A stretch of 64,000 nucleotides of DNA, taken from Ga0077527 sp964486865 (GTDB taxonomy: Bacteria; Pseudomonadota; Gammaproteobacteria; Burkholderiales; SG8-41). Both the position numbers and the translations under genes were made by a program. Under the pieces are notes generated by a model that saw only the letters and a program-made list of their open reading frames with translations, had not been told where the DNA came from and did no database searches. The stretch is from positions 110,457 through 174,456 of the forward strand of contig CAZAOZ010000002.1 in NCBI GenBank assembly GCA_964486865.1, read 5' to 3'. Each line of letters begins with the position of its first letter. Position 1 is the stretch's first letter. Positions 35,604 through 42,866 of the stretch are shown here, one piece after another.

Positions 35604-36758
35604 ATGGATTTCCGTTTAAGCCCCGAGCAGGAACAGTTCCGCGACGCCGTGCGCGGCTTTGCCGAGCGCCATTTGCGCGACGGCGCGCTCGCCCGCGCGC
35701 ATCAGGAAGAACATCCCTGGGATGTCGCCAGGCTGATGGCCGAACAGGGCCTGATGGGCATCACCATGAAAGAAGAAGACGGCGGCCAGGGCGGCTCGCT
35801 GATGGACGCCATCATCGCCATCGAGACCATCGCCTCCGTGTGCCCGCGCAGCGCCGACGTGATCCAGGCCGGAAATTTCGGCCCGGTGCGCGTGCTCGCC
35901 GAATACGGCACGCCGGATCAGAAGGCGCGCTACCTGACCAAAATCCTCAAGGGTGAATCGGTGATCACCGTCGGCATGACCGAACCCGAAGCCGGCTCCG
36001 CCGTCACCGACCTGAAGACCGCCGCCACACCCGACGGCGACGGTTATCGCATCAACGGCGTGAAAGTATTCCAGACTCACGCCTCTTACGCCGAAGTCAT
36101 GCTGACCTATGTACGCTTCGGCCCCGGCGTCGGCGGCATCGGCTCGGTGCTGATTCCGCGCGACGCGCCGGGCTTCAAGCAGGGCGCGCCGTCGAAATTT
36201 CTCAACGGCGAGGACTGGGTGCAGACCTATCTCGACAACGTGTACGTCGGCCCCGAGAACGTGATGCTCAAGGAAGGCGGCTTCAAGAAGCAGATCGCCG
36301 GCTTCAACGTCGAAAGAATCGGCAACACCGCGCGCTCGCTGGCCTTCGGCCGCTATGCCTACAACCTCGCCCGCGAGTGGGCGATGCAGCGCAAGCAGTT
36401 CGGCCGCCTGCTGTGCGAATTCCAGGGCATCCAGTGGAAGTTCGCCGACATGAAAATGAAACTCGACGCCGGCCAGTTGCTGCTCTACAAGGCGGCTGTT
36501 AACGCCGACAACGGCATCCCTTCGGCCGACGATACCGCGGTGGCCAAGGCGTTCTGCAACCAGGCCGGCTTCGACATCTGCAACGAGGCGATGCAGATCA
36601 TGGGCGGCATGGGCTACACCGACGAGACGCTGGTGGAATACTGTTTCCGCAAATGCCGCGGCTGGATGATCGCCGGCGGCTCGATCGAAATCCTCAAGAA
36701 CCGCATTGCCGAAGGCATTTTCGAGCGCAGCTTCTCGCAGCGACCGCCTAAAACCTGA
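35604..36758 (+). CDS. Acyl-CoA dehydrogenase family protein
   Basis: 384 aa FAD flavoprotein. It has the N-terminal helical domain (DFRLSPEQEQFRDAVRGF), the beta-domain FAD motif VGMTEPEAGSAVTDLKT, and a C-terminal helical domain ending CRGWMIAGGSIEILKNRIAE. In classic members the catalytic Glu sits in a YEGT-type motif; here the segment reads IAGGS, so the base must lie elsewhere or chemistry differs. The start at MDFRLSPEQ is conserved; four extra upstream codons are possible. It is separated by 133 bp from the Bug gene and followed by repeat copy 4 and an acyl-CoA synthetase. Confidence 0.92.
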   Translation: MDFRLSPEQEQFRDAVRGFAERHLRDGALARAHQEEHPWDVARLMAEQGLMGITMKEEDGGQGGSLMDAIIAIETIASVCPRSADVIQAGNFGPVRVLAEYGTPDQKARYLTKILKGESVITVGMTEPEAGSAVTDLKTAATPDGDGYRINGVKVFQTHASYAEVMLTYVRFGPGVGGIGSVLIPRDAPGFKQGAPSKFLNGEDWVQTYLDNVYVGPENVMLKEGGFKKQIAGFNVERIGNTARSLAFGRYAYNLAREWAMQRKQFGRLLCEFQGIQWKFADMKMKLDAGQLLLYKAAVNADNGIPSADDTAVAKAFCNQAGFDICNEAMQIMGGMGYTDETLVEYCFRKCRGWMIAGGSIEILKNRIAEGIFERSFSQRPPKT

Positions 36759-36893
36759 AAACCTTTTAGCCACAGAGGTCACAGAGAGCACAGAGAACTT
36801 CAAAAACTGAAAATCAGGAACAGCGTTCGGGCTTTCCGGGTTTTCTCTGTGAACTCTGTGTCCTCTGTGGCCAGCGCCTTTGACTTTGACTTT
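36758..36893. repeat. CACAGAG palindromic element, copy 4
   Basis: Left arm AAAACCTTTTAGCC then CACAGAGGT, CACAGAGAG and CACAGAGAA; right arm CTCTGTGAA, CTCTGTGTC, CTCTGTGGC, then CAGCGCCTTTGACTTT. It starts at the stop codon of the acyl-CoA dehydrogenase gene and ends one base before the ATG of the synthetase gene, so the messenger's ribosome-binding region would lie inside the right arm. Confidence 0.92.
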
Positions 36894-36894
36894 C

Positions 36895-38970
36895 ATGTCT
36901 ACCAACAAACTCTATCAAGCCGTCTTTGACCCCCGCGCCATCGCGCTGATCGGCGCGTCGGGCGACGAGCGCAAGAACACTTCGCGCCCCCAGCGCTATC
37001 TGCGTCGGCACGGTTACACCGGGAAAATCGTGCCGGTGAATCCGGGGCGCGACGAGATTTTCGGCGAGCAGGCGTATCCCGATGTCGCCGCCGTGCCGGA
37101 CGCCATCGATCACGCCTTCATCATGGTGCCGGCGGGCGCGGTGCCGGCGGCGCTGGCACAGTGCGTCGCCAAAAAAATCCCGGTGGTCACGGTTTACAGC
37201 GACGGCTTTGCCGAAACCGGCGCCGAAGGCCGCATCAAACAGCAAAAACTGAATGACATCATCCGCGGCAGCAACACACGGCTGATCGGCCCCAACTGCA
37301 TCGGACTGATGAGCACGCAGACCCATCTCGCGCTGTCGGTGAACGCGGTGCTGGAAAAACTCGACATCACCCCCGGCGGGCTGGCGCTGGTGTCGCAGTC
37401 GGGCAGCATGATGGGCGGCCTGATGTCGCGCGGCCTCGGCCGCGGCGTCGGTTTCTCCAAACTGATTTCCGTCGGCAATGAGGCCGACCTCGGTGTCGGC
37501 GAACTCGCCGGGCTGCTGGTCGATGACCCGCACACCGACACCATCCTGCTGTTCATGGAAACCATCCGCGATGCGCCGCACCTCGCCGACGCCGCGCGCC
37601 GCGCCTGTGACGCCGGCAAACCGGTCATCGTTTACAAGCTGGGCCGTTCCGAGGTCGGCCAGGACCTCGCCGCTTCGCATACCGGCGCCATGGCCGGCAC
37701 CGACGAAGCCGTCGATGCCTTCTTCAAGGCGCACGCCATGCTGCGCGTGGATACGCTGGAAGCGCTGTTTGAACTGCCGGCGCTGGTGAAGGGGCGCAAA
37801 CCGGGTAAACGCCATCGCGTCGCGGCAATGACCACCACCGGCGGCGGCGCGGCCTGCGTGGTCGATCGCATCGGCACTTATGGCGTCGATGTCGTCGGCC
37901 CGACCGACGCGCTGGTCGCCGCGCTGGCGCAGAAAAACATCAGCATCAATAAATCCCGGATTACCGACCTGACGCTGGCCGGCGCAAAAAAGGAAATCTA
38001 CGGCGGCGTGCTCGATGCATTGCTCGCTTCCGACCATTGCGACCTGGTGCTGGCCGTCGCCGGCAGCTCGGCGCAGTTCCAGCCGCAGATCGCCGTCGAG
38101 CCGCTGCTCGAAGCCGACCGCCGGGACAAATTTCTCGCCGTGTTCCTCGCGCCGCACGCCGAAGCGTCGCTGAAACTGCTGGCGCAGGCGGACATCGCCG
38201 GGTTTCGCACACCGGAATCCTGCGCCGACGCCATCCGCGCCTGGCGCGACTGGACCGCGCCGGCGACCATGCCCGCACCGGACACAAAACGCACGGCTGC
38301 TGCCGGCGCCTTGCTCAGGGCCGCGCCCGGCAAACAACTCAATGAACAGCAGGCCTGTGCGGTATTCGGCGCGCTGGGCGTGCCGCAGGCGCAGACCGCG
38401 GTGATGGCGGATGCCGAAGCGAAAGTGGATATCGGTTATCCGGTTGTCGCCAAGATCCTGTCGCCGGACATCGCGCACAAGACCGATGCCGGCGGCGTGA
38501 TGCTGAATATCAATGATGCCGCGCAACTGAAACAGGCGGCGCAGGACATCCTGGCCCGCGTGCGCGCGAAACATCCGGCAGCCGGACTCAACGGCATCCT
38601 GGTGCAGCGCATGGAACGCGGGCTGGCCGAAGTGATCGTCGGCTACAAGCGCGATCCGCAGGTGGGGCCTCTGGTGGTGATCGGCGTCGGCGGCGTGCTG
38701 GCCGAGATTTATCACGACTTCGCGATGCGCCTCGCACCGGTGACGCCGGAAGCGGCACTGCAGATGATCGGGGAAGTCAAAGGGCTGGCGGTCATTCGCG
38801 GTTATCGCGGCATGCCGCAAGGCGACTGCGCCGCGCTGGCGCAGGCCGTGGCGGCGTTCTCGCAACTGGCCGCGTTTGACGACATTGCCGAAGCAGAAAT
38901 CAACCCGCTGATCGTGCGCAAGGAAAGCGAAGGCGTGGTCGCGGTCGATGGCCTGATCGTCAGGCAATAA
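36895..38970 (+). CDS. NDP-forming acyl-CoA synthetase (acetate-CoA ligase family)
   Basis: 691 aa single-chain enzyme. Residues ~10-130 are the CoA-binding domain (FDPRAIALIGASGDERKNT), followed by two succinyl-CoA-synthetase-like domains (VSQSGSMMGGL; ASHTGAMAG with probable phospho-His H262) and a C-terminal ATP-grasp domain (VAKILSPDIAHKTDAGGV, VGVGGVLAEIYHDFAMRLAP). It makes acyl-CoA from a free acid and a nucleotide triphosphate, reversibly. It sits after the acyl-CoA dehydrogenase, so activation followed by oxidation of an organic acid is plausible. No Shine-Dalgarno outside the repeat is seen. Confidence 0.92.
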   Translation: MSTNKLYQAVFDPRAIALIGASGDERKNTSRPQRYLRRHGYTGKIVPVNPGRDEIFGEQAYPDVAAVPDAIDHAFIMVPAGAVPAALAQCVAKKIPVVTVYSDGFAETGAEGRIKQQKLNDIIRGSNTRLIGPNCIGLMSTQTHLALSVNAVLEKLDITPGGLALVSQSGSMMGGLMSRGLGRGVGFSKLISVGNEADLGVGELAGLLVDDPHTDTILLFMETIRDAPHLADAARRACDAGKPVIVYKLGRSEVGQDLAASHTGAMAGTDEAVDAFFKAHAMLRVDTLEALFELPALVKGRKPGKRHRVAAMTTTGGGAACVVDRIGTYGVDVVGPTDALVAALAQKNISINKSRITDLTLAGAKKEIYGGVLDALLASDHCDLVLAVAGSSAQFQPQIAVEPLLEADRRDKFLAVFLAPHAEASLKLLAQADIAGFRTPESCADAIRAWRDWTAPATMPAPDTKRTAAAGALLRAAPGKQLNEQQACAVFGALGVPQAQTAVMADAEAKVDIGYPVVAKILSPDIAHKTDAGGVMLNINDAAQLKQAAQDILARVRAKHPAAGLNGILVQRMERGLAEVIVGYKRDPQVGPLVVIGVGGVLAEIYHDFAMRLAPVTPEAALQMIGEVKGLAVIRGYRGMPQGDCAALAQAVAAFSQLAAFDDIAEAEINPLIVRKESEGVVAVDGLIVRQ

Positions 38971-39008
38971 CAGGTCGGGCCGTACGCGGTCCGCCGGAGG
39001 AGCACGAT

Positions 39009-39527
39009 ATGGCACAAAGCCTGGGCAACAAGCTGGACAGCGGTGACGCGTTTCCGGATTTTGAGCTGCGTCTGGTCAGCGGCGGCACACAGAAGATTTC
39101 GCAACTGGCCGGCGGCCAGTGGAGCGTGGTGCTGCTGTACCGCGGCGACTGGTGAAGGTACTGCCGTCAGCAGTTGGCTGACTATCAGACATGGCTGCTG
39201 GAGTTCAGGCAGTTGAATATCGGGATCGTCGCCGCTTCGGTGGATCCGCTGGCGGAAGCGCAGAAAACGGTGGCGAACCAGGCGTTGACCTATCCGGTCG
39301 GCTACGGACTCGACTACCAGGACATCAGTCGCAGGACTGGCGCATTCATCGAACACGAGCGCAAAATCCTCCATGCGACCGGATTCCTGCTGAAACCGGA
39401 CTTGAAGATACAGGTAGCCGCATACTCGACCGGGCCCATCGGCAGACTCACGCCCAACGACGTGACTTCTCTGGTGCGGCTGGTTGCCCCGAAAACACCG
39501 GGACCACAAGGAGCCTTGCCATGCTGA
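39009..39527 (+). CDS. Candidate selenocysteine-containing peroxiredoxin-like protein (in-frame TGA)
   Basis: 172 codons if the TGA at 39153-39155 (residue 49) is read as Sec. Before it: GDAFPDFELRLVSGGTQKIS, then WSVVLLYRGDW. After it: RYCRQQLADYQTWLLEFRQ, and the thioredoxin fold continues to the end (GIVAASVDPLAEAQKT; FLLKPDLKIQVAAYSTG). In AhpC/TSA-like proteins this place reads RGxWCPYCRxQL, so TGA occupies the peroxidatic Cys, giving UxxC with C52 as partner. Both halves are well conserved. A strong GGAGGAG precedes the ATG, and the end overlaps the next gene by 7 bp. A SECIS-like hairpin follows. The alternative is a recent nonsense mutation (Cys TGC/TGT to TGA). Confidence 0.82.
39161..39188 (+). 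promoter_or_regulatory. SECIS-like RNA hairpin just after the in-frame TGA
   Basis: Upper stem GTCAGC (39166-39171) pairs perfectly with GCTGAC (39177-39182) around the 5-nt loop AGTTG. A lower CTG/CAG stem (39161-39163 with 39186-39188) is separated by a small internal loop. The loop begins 16 nt after the TGA and has G as its second base followed by U. These features meet the published bacterial SECIS rule set (apical loop 16-37 nt from UGA, G in the first two loop positions). This would bind SelB. No other function is implied. Confidence 0.7.
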
Positions 39528-40933
39528 TGCAACAACTCGCCGATTACGCGATACGCGAACAGACCGCCGCGCTGCCGCCTGAAGTCATCCACCACGCCAA
39601 GCGCGCGGTCATCGACTGGTATGCGGCATTGCTGCCGGGCAGCATCGTCAATCCGGCCGTATTGATGGAAGAAGCCTTTGCCGAGGATCTCGACCGCGGC
39701 CGCGCACGGTTAGCGACCGGCCGCCGCGCCACGCTGCGTGCCGCCGCGCTGATCAACGGCGCGGCTTCGCATTCGGTGGAGTTCGACGACATCTACCGCG
39801 ACGCCGGCTATCACCCGGGCAGCCCGGTGATTTCCGCGGCGCTGGCCACGGCGCAGGCCAGCGGCGCGTCGGGCGAAAAATTCCTGCGCGGCGTCATCGT
39901 CGGTTATGAAATCTCCACACGGATCGGCGAGGCCGTCATGCCGTCGCACTACAAGTACTGGCACACCACCGGTACCGTCGGCGCTTTCGGCGCGGCAGCC
40001 GCGGCGGCCACCATACTCAGCGCCAATCGCGATCAATTCATGCATGCGCTGGCCACCGTCGGCAGTTTCGCCTCGGGGCTGCAGCAGGCGTTCCGCTCGC
40101 AGGCGATGACCAAGCCGCTGCACGGCGGCCACGCCGCCGACGCCGGCTGCTGGGCGGCGATGGCGGCAGTGAAGGGCGTTACCGGCGCGCTGGACATCAT
40201 CGAAGGCGAGTTCGGCTTCGGCAATGCGATGAGCGTGAATCCCGACTGGAGCAAGGCCACCCGCGGCCTGGGCAAGGACTACCACATCATCCACGTCACC
40301 TTCAAAAACCACGGTTGCTGCGGCCACACCTTCCCGGCGATCGACGGCGTGCTGCATTTGCAGAAAGAACACCGGTTCACGCACAAAGACGTCAAACACA
40401 TCAAGCTCGCCACCTACAAGGCGGGGCTGGATATCATTGACAATGCCAACCCGGAAGGCGATTACCAGGCCAAGTTCAGCATCCAGTACACCGTGGCGCA
40501 TGCGCTGGTGCATGGCAGCGTACGGCTCAATGCCTTCCTGCCCGAGCGGCTGAATGATGCCGACGTGCGGACGCTGATCAAAAAAATAGAGCCTGTGGCC
40601 GACCCGGTGCTGTCGAAGGGTTATCCGGGCCAGCGCGCGGCGCAGGTGGAAATCGAATTGAACGACGGCCGCAAGTTCGGACATTTCCAGCCCTACCGCA
40701 AGGGGGATCCGGAACTGCCGCTGAGCGACGAAGAACTGAACGACAAGTTCACCGAGCTTGCCGCGCCGGTCATCGGCAAGGCCGCAGCAAGCGCACTGCT
40801 GAAACAACTGTGGAATACCGAGCAACTCGTCAATGTCGATTACGACACCGGCGCCGGCGTCCAACGCGCCCCGGAGGAAGTCCTCTTGGGGGGCGCCCCG
40901 AAGGAAGTCCTCCTGGAGGGAGCGGCGGGTTGA
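39521..40933 (+). CDS. MmgE/PrpD family protein (second copy)
   Basis: 470 aa. It has HHAKRAVIDWYAALLPG, LINGAASHSVEFDDIYRDAGYHPG, HGGHAADAGCWAAM and the C-terminal domain ending LLKQLWNTEQLVNVD. Same family as 32170-33573 but clearly divergent. A strong AAGGAG lies 8 bp before the ATG; the start overlaps the end of the peroxiredoxin-like gene, so translation may be coupled. The last ~24 residues (from VQRAPEEVLL) are not part of the fold and come from a 27-bp tandem repeat running into the stop. Confidence 0.92.
   Translation: MLMQQLADYAIREQTAALPPEVIHHAKRAVIDWYAALLPGSIVNPAVLMEEAFAEDLDRGRARLATGRRATLRAAALINGAASHSVEFDDIYRDAGYHPGSPVISAALATAQASGASGEKFLRGVIVGYEISTRIGEAVMPSHYKYWHTTGTVGAFGAAAAAATILSANRDQFMHALATVGSFASGLQQAFRSQAMTKPLHGGHAADAGCWAAMAAVKGVTGALDIIEGEFGFGNAMSVNPDWSKATRGLGKDYHIIHVTFKNHGCCGHTFPAIDGVLHLQKEHRFTHKDVKHIKLATYKAGLDIIDNANPEGDYQAKFSIQYTVAHALVHGSVRLNAFLPERLNDADVRTLIKKIEPVADPVLSKGYPGQRAAQVEIELNDGRKFGHFQPYRKGDPELPLSDEELNDKFTELAAPVIGKAAASALLKQLWNTEQLVNVDYDTGAGVQRAPEEVLLGGAPKEVLLEGAAG
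40868..40921 (+). repeat. 27-bp tandem repeat forming the C-terminus of the PrpD-like protein
   Basis: Two units with period 27 share the core CCGRAGGAAGTCCTC at 40871 and 40898. They encode a repeated (P)EEVLLGGA / KEVLLEGA tail. The core is nearly self-complementary (GAGGA...TCCTC), and so looks like an intergenic palindromic repeat that has moved into the end of the gene. Confidence 0.8.
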
Positions 40934-40970
40934 ACCGCGCCGCCGCCGCATCCCGACTCAAGGAAAACGC

Positions 40971-41933
40971 ATGAACAAAATCCTGGTAGCGCTTGCTCTT
41001 GCCGCAATGGCCGCACCTGCGTTCGCTGCAGAGACATTCCCCACGCGGCCGATCCGCTTCATCGTGCCCTACGCGCCCGGCGGCAACGTCGATATCTCCG
41101 CGCGCATCGTCGCCCCGCCGCTGGGCGAAATACTCGGGCAGACCGTGGTCGTCGATAACCGGCCCGGCGCCGGCGGCAATCTCGGCGCCTCGCTGGTAGC
41201 CAAAGCCACGCCCGACGGTTACACGCTGCTGGTCGGATCGAGCGGCCCGCTGTCGGTGAACCCGGTGATTTTCAAAAACCTGCCTTACGATACGCTGAAG
41301 GACTTCGCGCCGATCTCCACGGTGCAGGCCGTGCCGCTGGTCGTGCTGGCCGGCCCGAAAGCCGGCATCAACTCGATGGCCGATCTGGTCAATGCCGCGA
41401 AAGCACGGCCCGGCAAACTGACCATGGCCTCCGCCGGCGCGGGCACCACCAACCATTTCGCCATCGAACTGTTTGCCAGCATGGCCAACGTCAAGGTGCT
41501 GCATGTGCCGTACAAAGGCAGCGGCCCGGCGCTGTCCGAACTGCTGGGCGGACAGGTCGAAACCATGGTGGATCAGCTCGCCGCGTCGATCGGTTACGTC
41601 AAGGACGGCCGCTTGAAAGTATTGGCCGTGACCACGGCGCAGCGCGCCGCGGCGCTGCCCAATGTGCCGACGCTGGATGAACTGGGCTACAAGGGTTATC
41701 AGGCCTCGACACTGCTCGGCCTGCTCGCCCCCGCGGGCACGCCCAGGCCGGTGATCGCCAGACTCAACGCCGCCGTGCGCAAGACCATGGACAACACCAC
41801 CGTCGCCGAACGCTTTCGCGGACTGGGCGCCACACCGGGCGCGAGTTCGCCGGAAGAATTCAGCATGCGCATCCGCGACGAATTGCAGCAATGGCGGGTA
41901 CTGGTCAAAAAACTCGATCTCAAATTCGAATAA
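40971..41933 (+). CDS. Bug/TctC-family periplasmic solute receptor (2)
   Basis: 320 aa. Signal peptide NKILVALALAAMAAPAFAA, then FPTRPIRFIVPYAPGGNVDI, VVVDNRPGAGGNLGASLVA, KATPDGYTLLVGSSG, HVPYKGSGPALSE. AAGGAAA lies before the ATG. It stands between the second PrpD-like gene and a PEP-mutase/ICL family gene (12-bp gap), so the ligand may be the substrate of those enzymes. No transporter membrane genes are near. Confidence 0.94.
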   Translation: MNKILVALALAAMAAPAFAAETFPTRPIRFIVPYAPGGNVDISARIVAPPLGEILGQTVVVDNRPGAGGNLGASLVAKATPDGYTLLVGSSGPLSVNPVIFKNLPYDTLKDFAPISTVQAVPLVVLAGPKAGINSMADLVNAAKARPGKLTMASAGAGTTNHFAIELFASMANVKVLHVPYKGSGPALSELLGGQVETMVDQLAASIGYVKDGRLKVLAVTTAQRAAALPNVPTLDELGYKGYQASTLLGLLAPAGTPRPVIARLNAAVRKTMDNTTVAERFRGLGATPGASSPEEFSMRIRDELQQWRVLVKKLDLKFE

Positions 41934-41945
41934 CAGGAGCAGGAC

Positions 41946-42851
41946 ATGGGCTCAGGATCAGACCGCGTCACGGCGCGCATGCGCGCGCTGCTGGCGCGCC
42001 CCGGCTGCGTGGTCGCGCCGGGCGTCGCCGACGCCTTTGCCGCGCGACTGGTCAAGCTCGAAGGTTTCGAGGCGGTGTACATGACCGGCTTCGGCACCAG
42101 CCTGACCCGGCTGGGCATGCCCGATGTCGGCCTGCTGACCGCCAGCGAAATGATCGACAACGCCGGCCGCATTGCCGACGCCTCGGAATTGCCGGTGATT
42201 GCCGATGCCGACACCGGCTACGGCAATCCGATCAACACCCGGCGCACCATCCGCGATTATGAAAAGGCCGGTGTCGCCGGCGTGCATCTCGAGGATCAGG
42301 CCTGGCCCAAGCGCTGCGGGCACCTCGCCGGCAAACGCGTGATCCCGACGGCGGAAATGGTCGCCAAGATCAAGGCGGCCTGCGATGCGCGCCGCGACGA
42401 TGATTTCGTCATCATCACCCGCACCGATGCCATCGCCATCGAAGGCATGGAGGCCGCGCTGGAGCGCGGCGAGCGTTATCGCGAGGCCGGCGCCGACGTC
42501 TTGTTCATCGAAGCGCCGGTGGGCCGCGAGCAGGTCGAGGTCGTATCCAAACGCTTCAAAGGCGTGCCGCTGCTCTACAACATGGCGGCCAGCGGCAAAA
42601 CGCCGGATCTGCCCGCCGATGAACTCGGCAGACTCGGTTTCAATCTGGCGATTTATCCAAACTGGCTGCTGCTCGCCGCAATCCCGGCGATGCAGAATCT
42701 GCTGCGCGAGCTGAAACGCACCGGCTCCATTGCGCATCTGCGCGACCAGGTGGCCAACTTCAAGCAATTCACCGACATTGCCGGGTTGCCCGAAGTGCAG
42801 GAACTGGAAAACCGCTACGGCTTGCCTGAAGACCAGCGCGCGGGTCTTTAA
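41946..42851 (+). CDS. Isocitrate lyase/PEP mutase superfamily lyase
   Basis: 301 aa TIM-barrel. Mg-binding DADTGYGNP, EDQAWPKRCGH (C124 in the lyase-type KRCGH loop) and IITRTDA are seen. The KRCGH motif marks C-C lyases such as methylisocitrate lyase, dimethylmalate lyase or oxaloacetate decarboxylase, rather than PEP mutase. Without prpC/prpD-type partners, 2-methylisocitrate is not favoured. Placement just before ggt and leuCD suggests a branched malate as substrate, which is inference. A GGAGCAGG precedes the start. Confidence 0.92.
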   Translation: MGSGSDRVTARMRALLARPGCVVAPGVADAFAARLVKLEGFEAVYMTGFGTSLTRLGMPDVGLLTASEMIDNAGRIADASELPVIADADTGYGNPINTRRTIRDYEKAGVAGVHLEDQAWPKRCGHLAGKRVIPTAEMVAKIKAACDARRDDDFVIITRTDAIAIEGMEAALERGERYREAGADVLFIEAPVGREQVEVVSKRFKGVPLLYNMAASGKTPDLPADELGRLGFNLAIYPNWLLLAAIPAMQNLLRELKRTGSIAHLRDQVANFKQFTDIAGLPEVQELENRYGLPEDQRAGL

Positions 42852-42866
42852 ATCAACGTTTCAACC

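Noticed and set aside
36814..39015. 733-codon open frame on the minus strand opposite the acyl-CoA synthetase
   Set aside because: It is the mirror of a well-conserved gene in a GC-rich region; composition is His/Arg/Gly-rich with no motif and no ribosome-binding site.
39174..39527. Separate short gene starting after the in-frame TGA
   Set aside because: The only start would be a TTG inside the predicted hairpin with no ribosome-binding site, and it would lack the N-terminal strand of the fold; the two parts align as one protein.
32170..42851. Methylcitrate cycle (prp) operon
   Set aside because: PrpD-like and PrpB-like genes are present, but there is no methylcitrate synthase (prpC), acnD/prpF or propionyl-CoA synthetase next to them, and the two PrpD-like proteins differ from each other.
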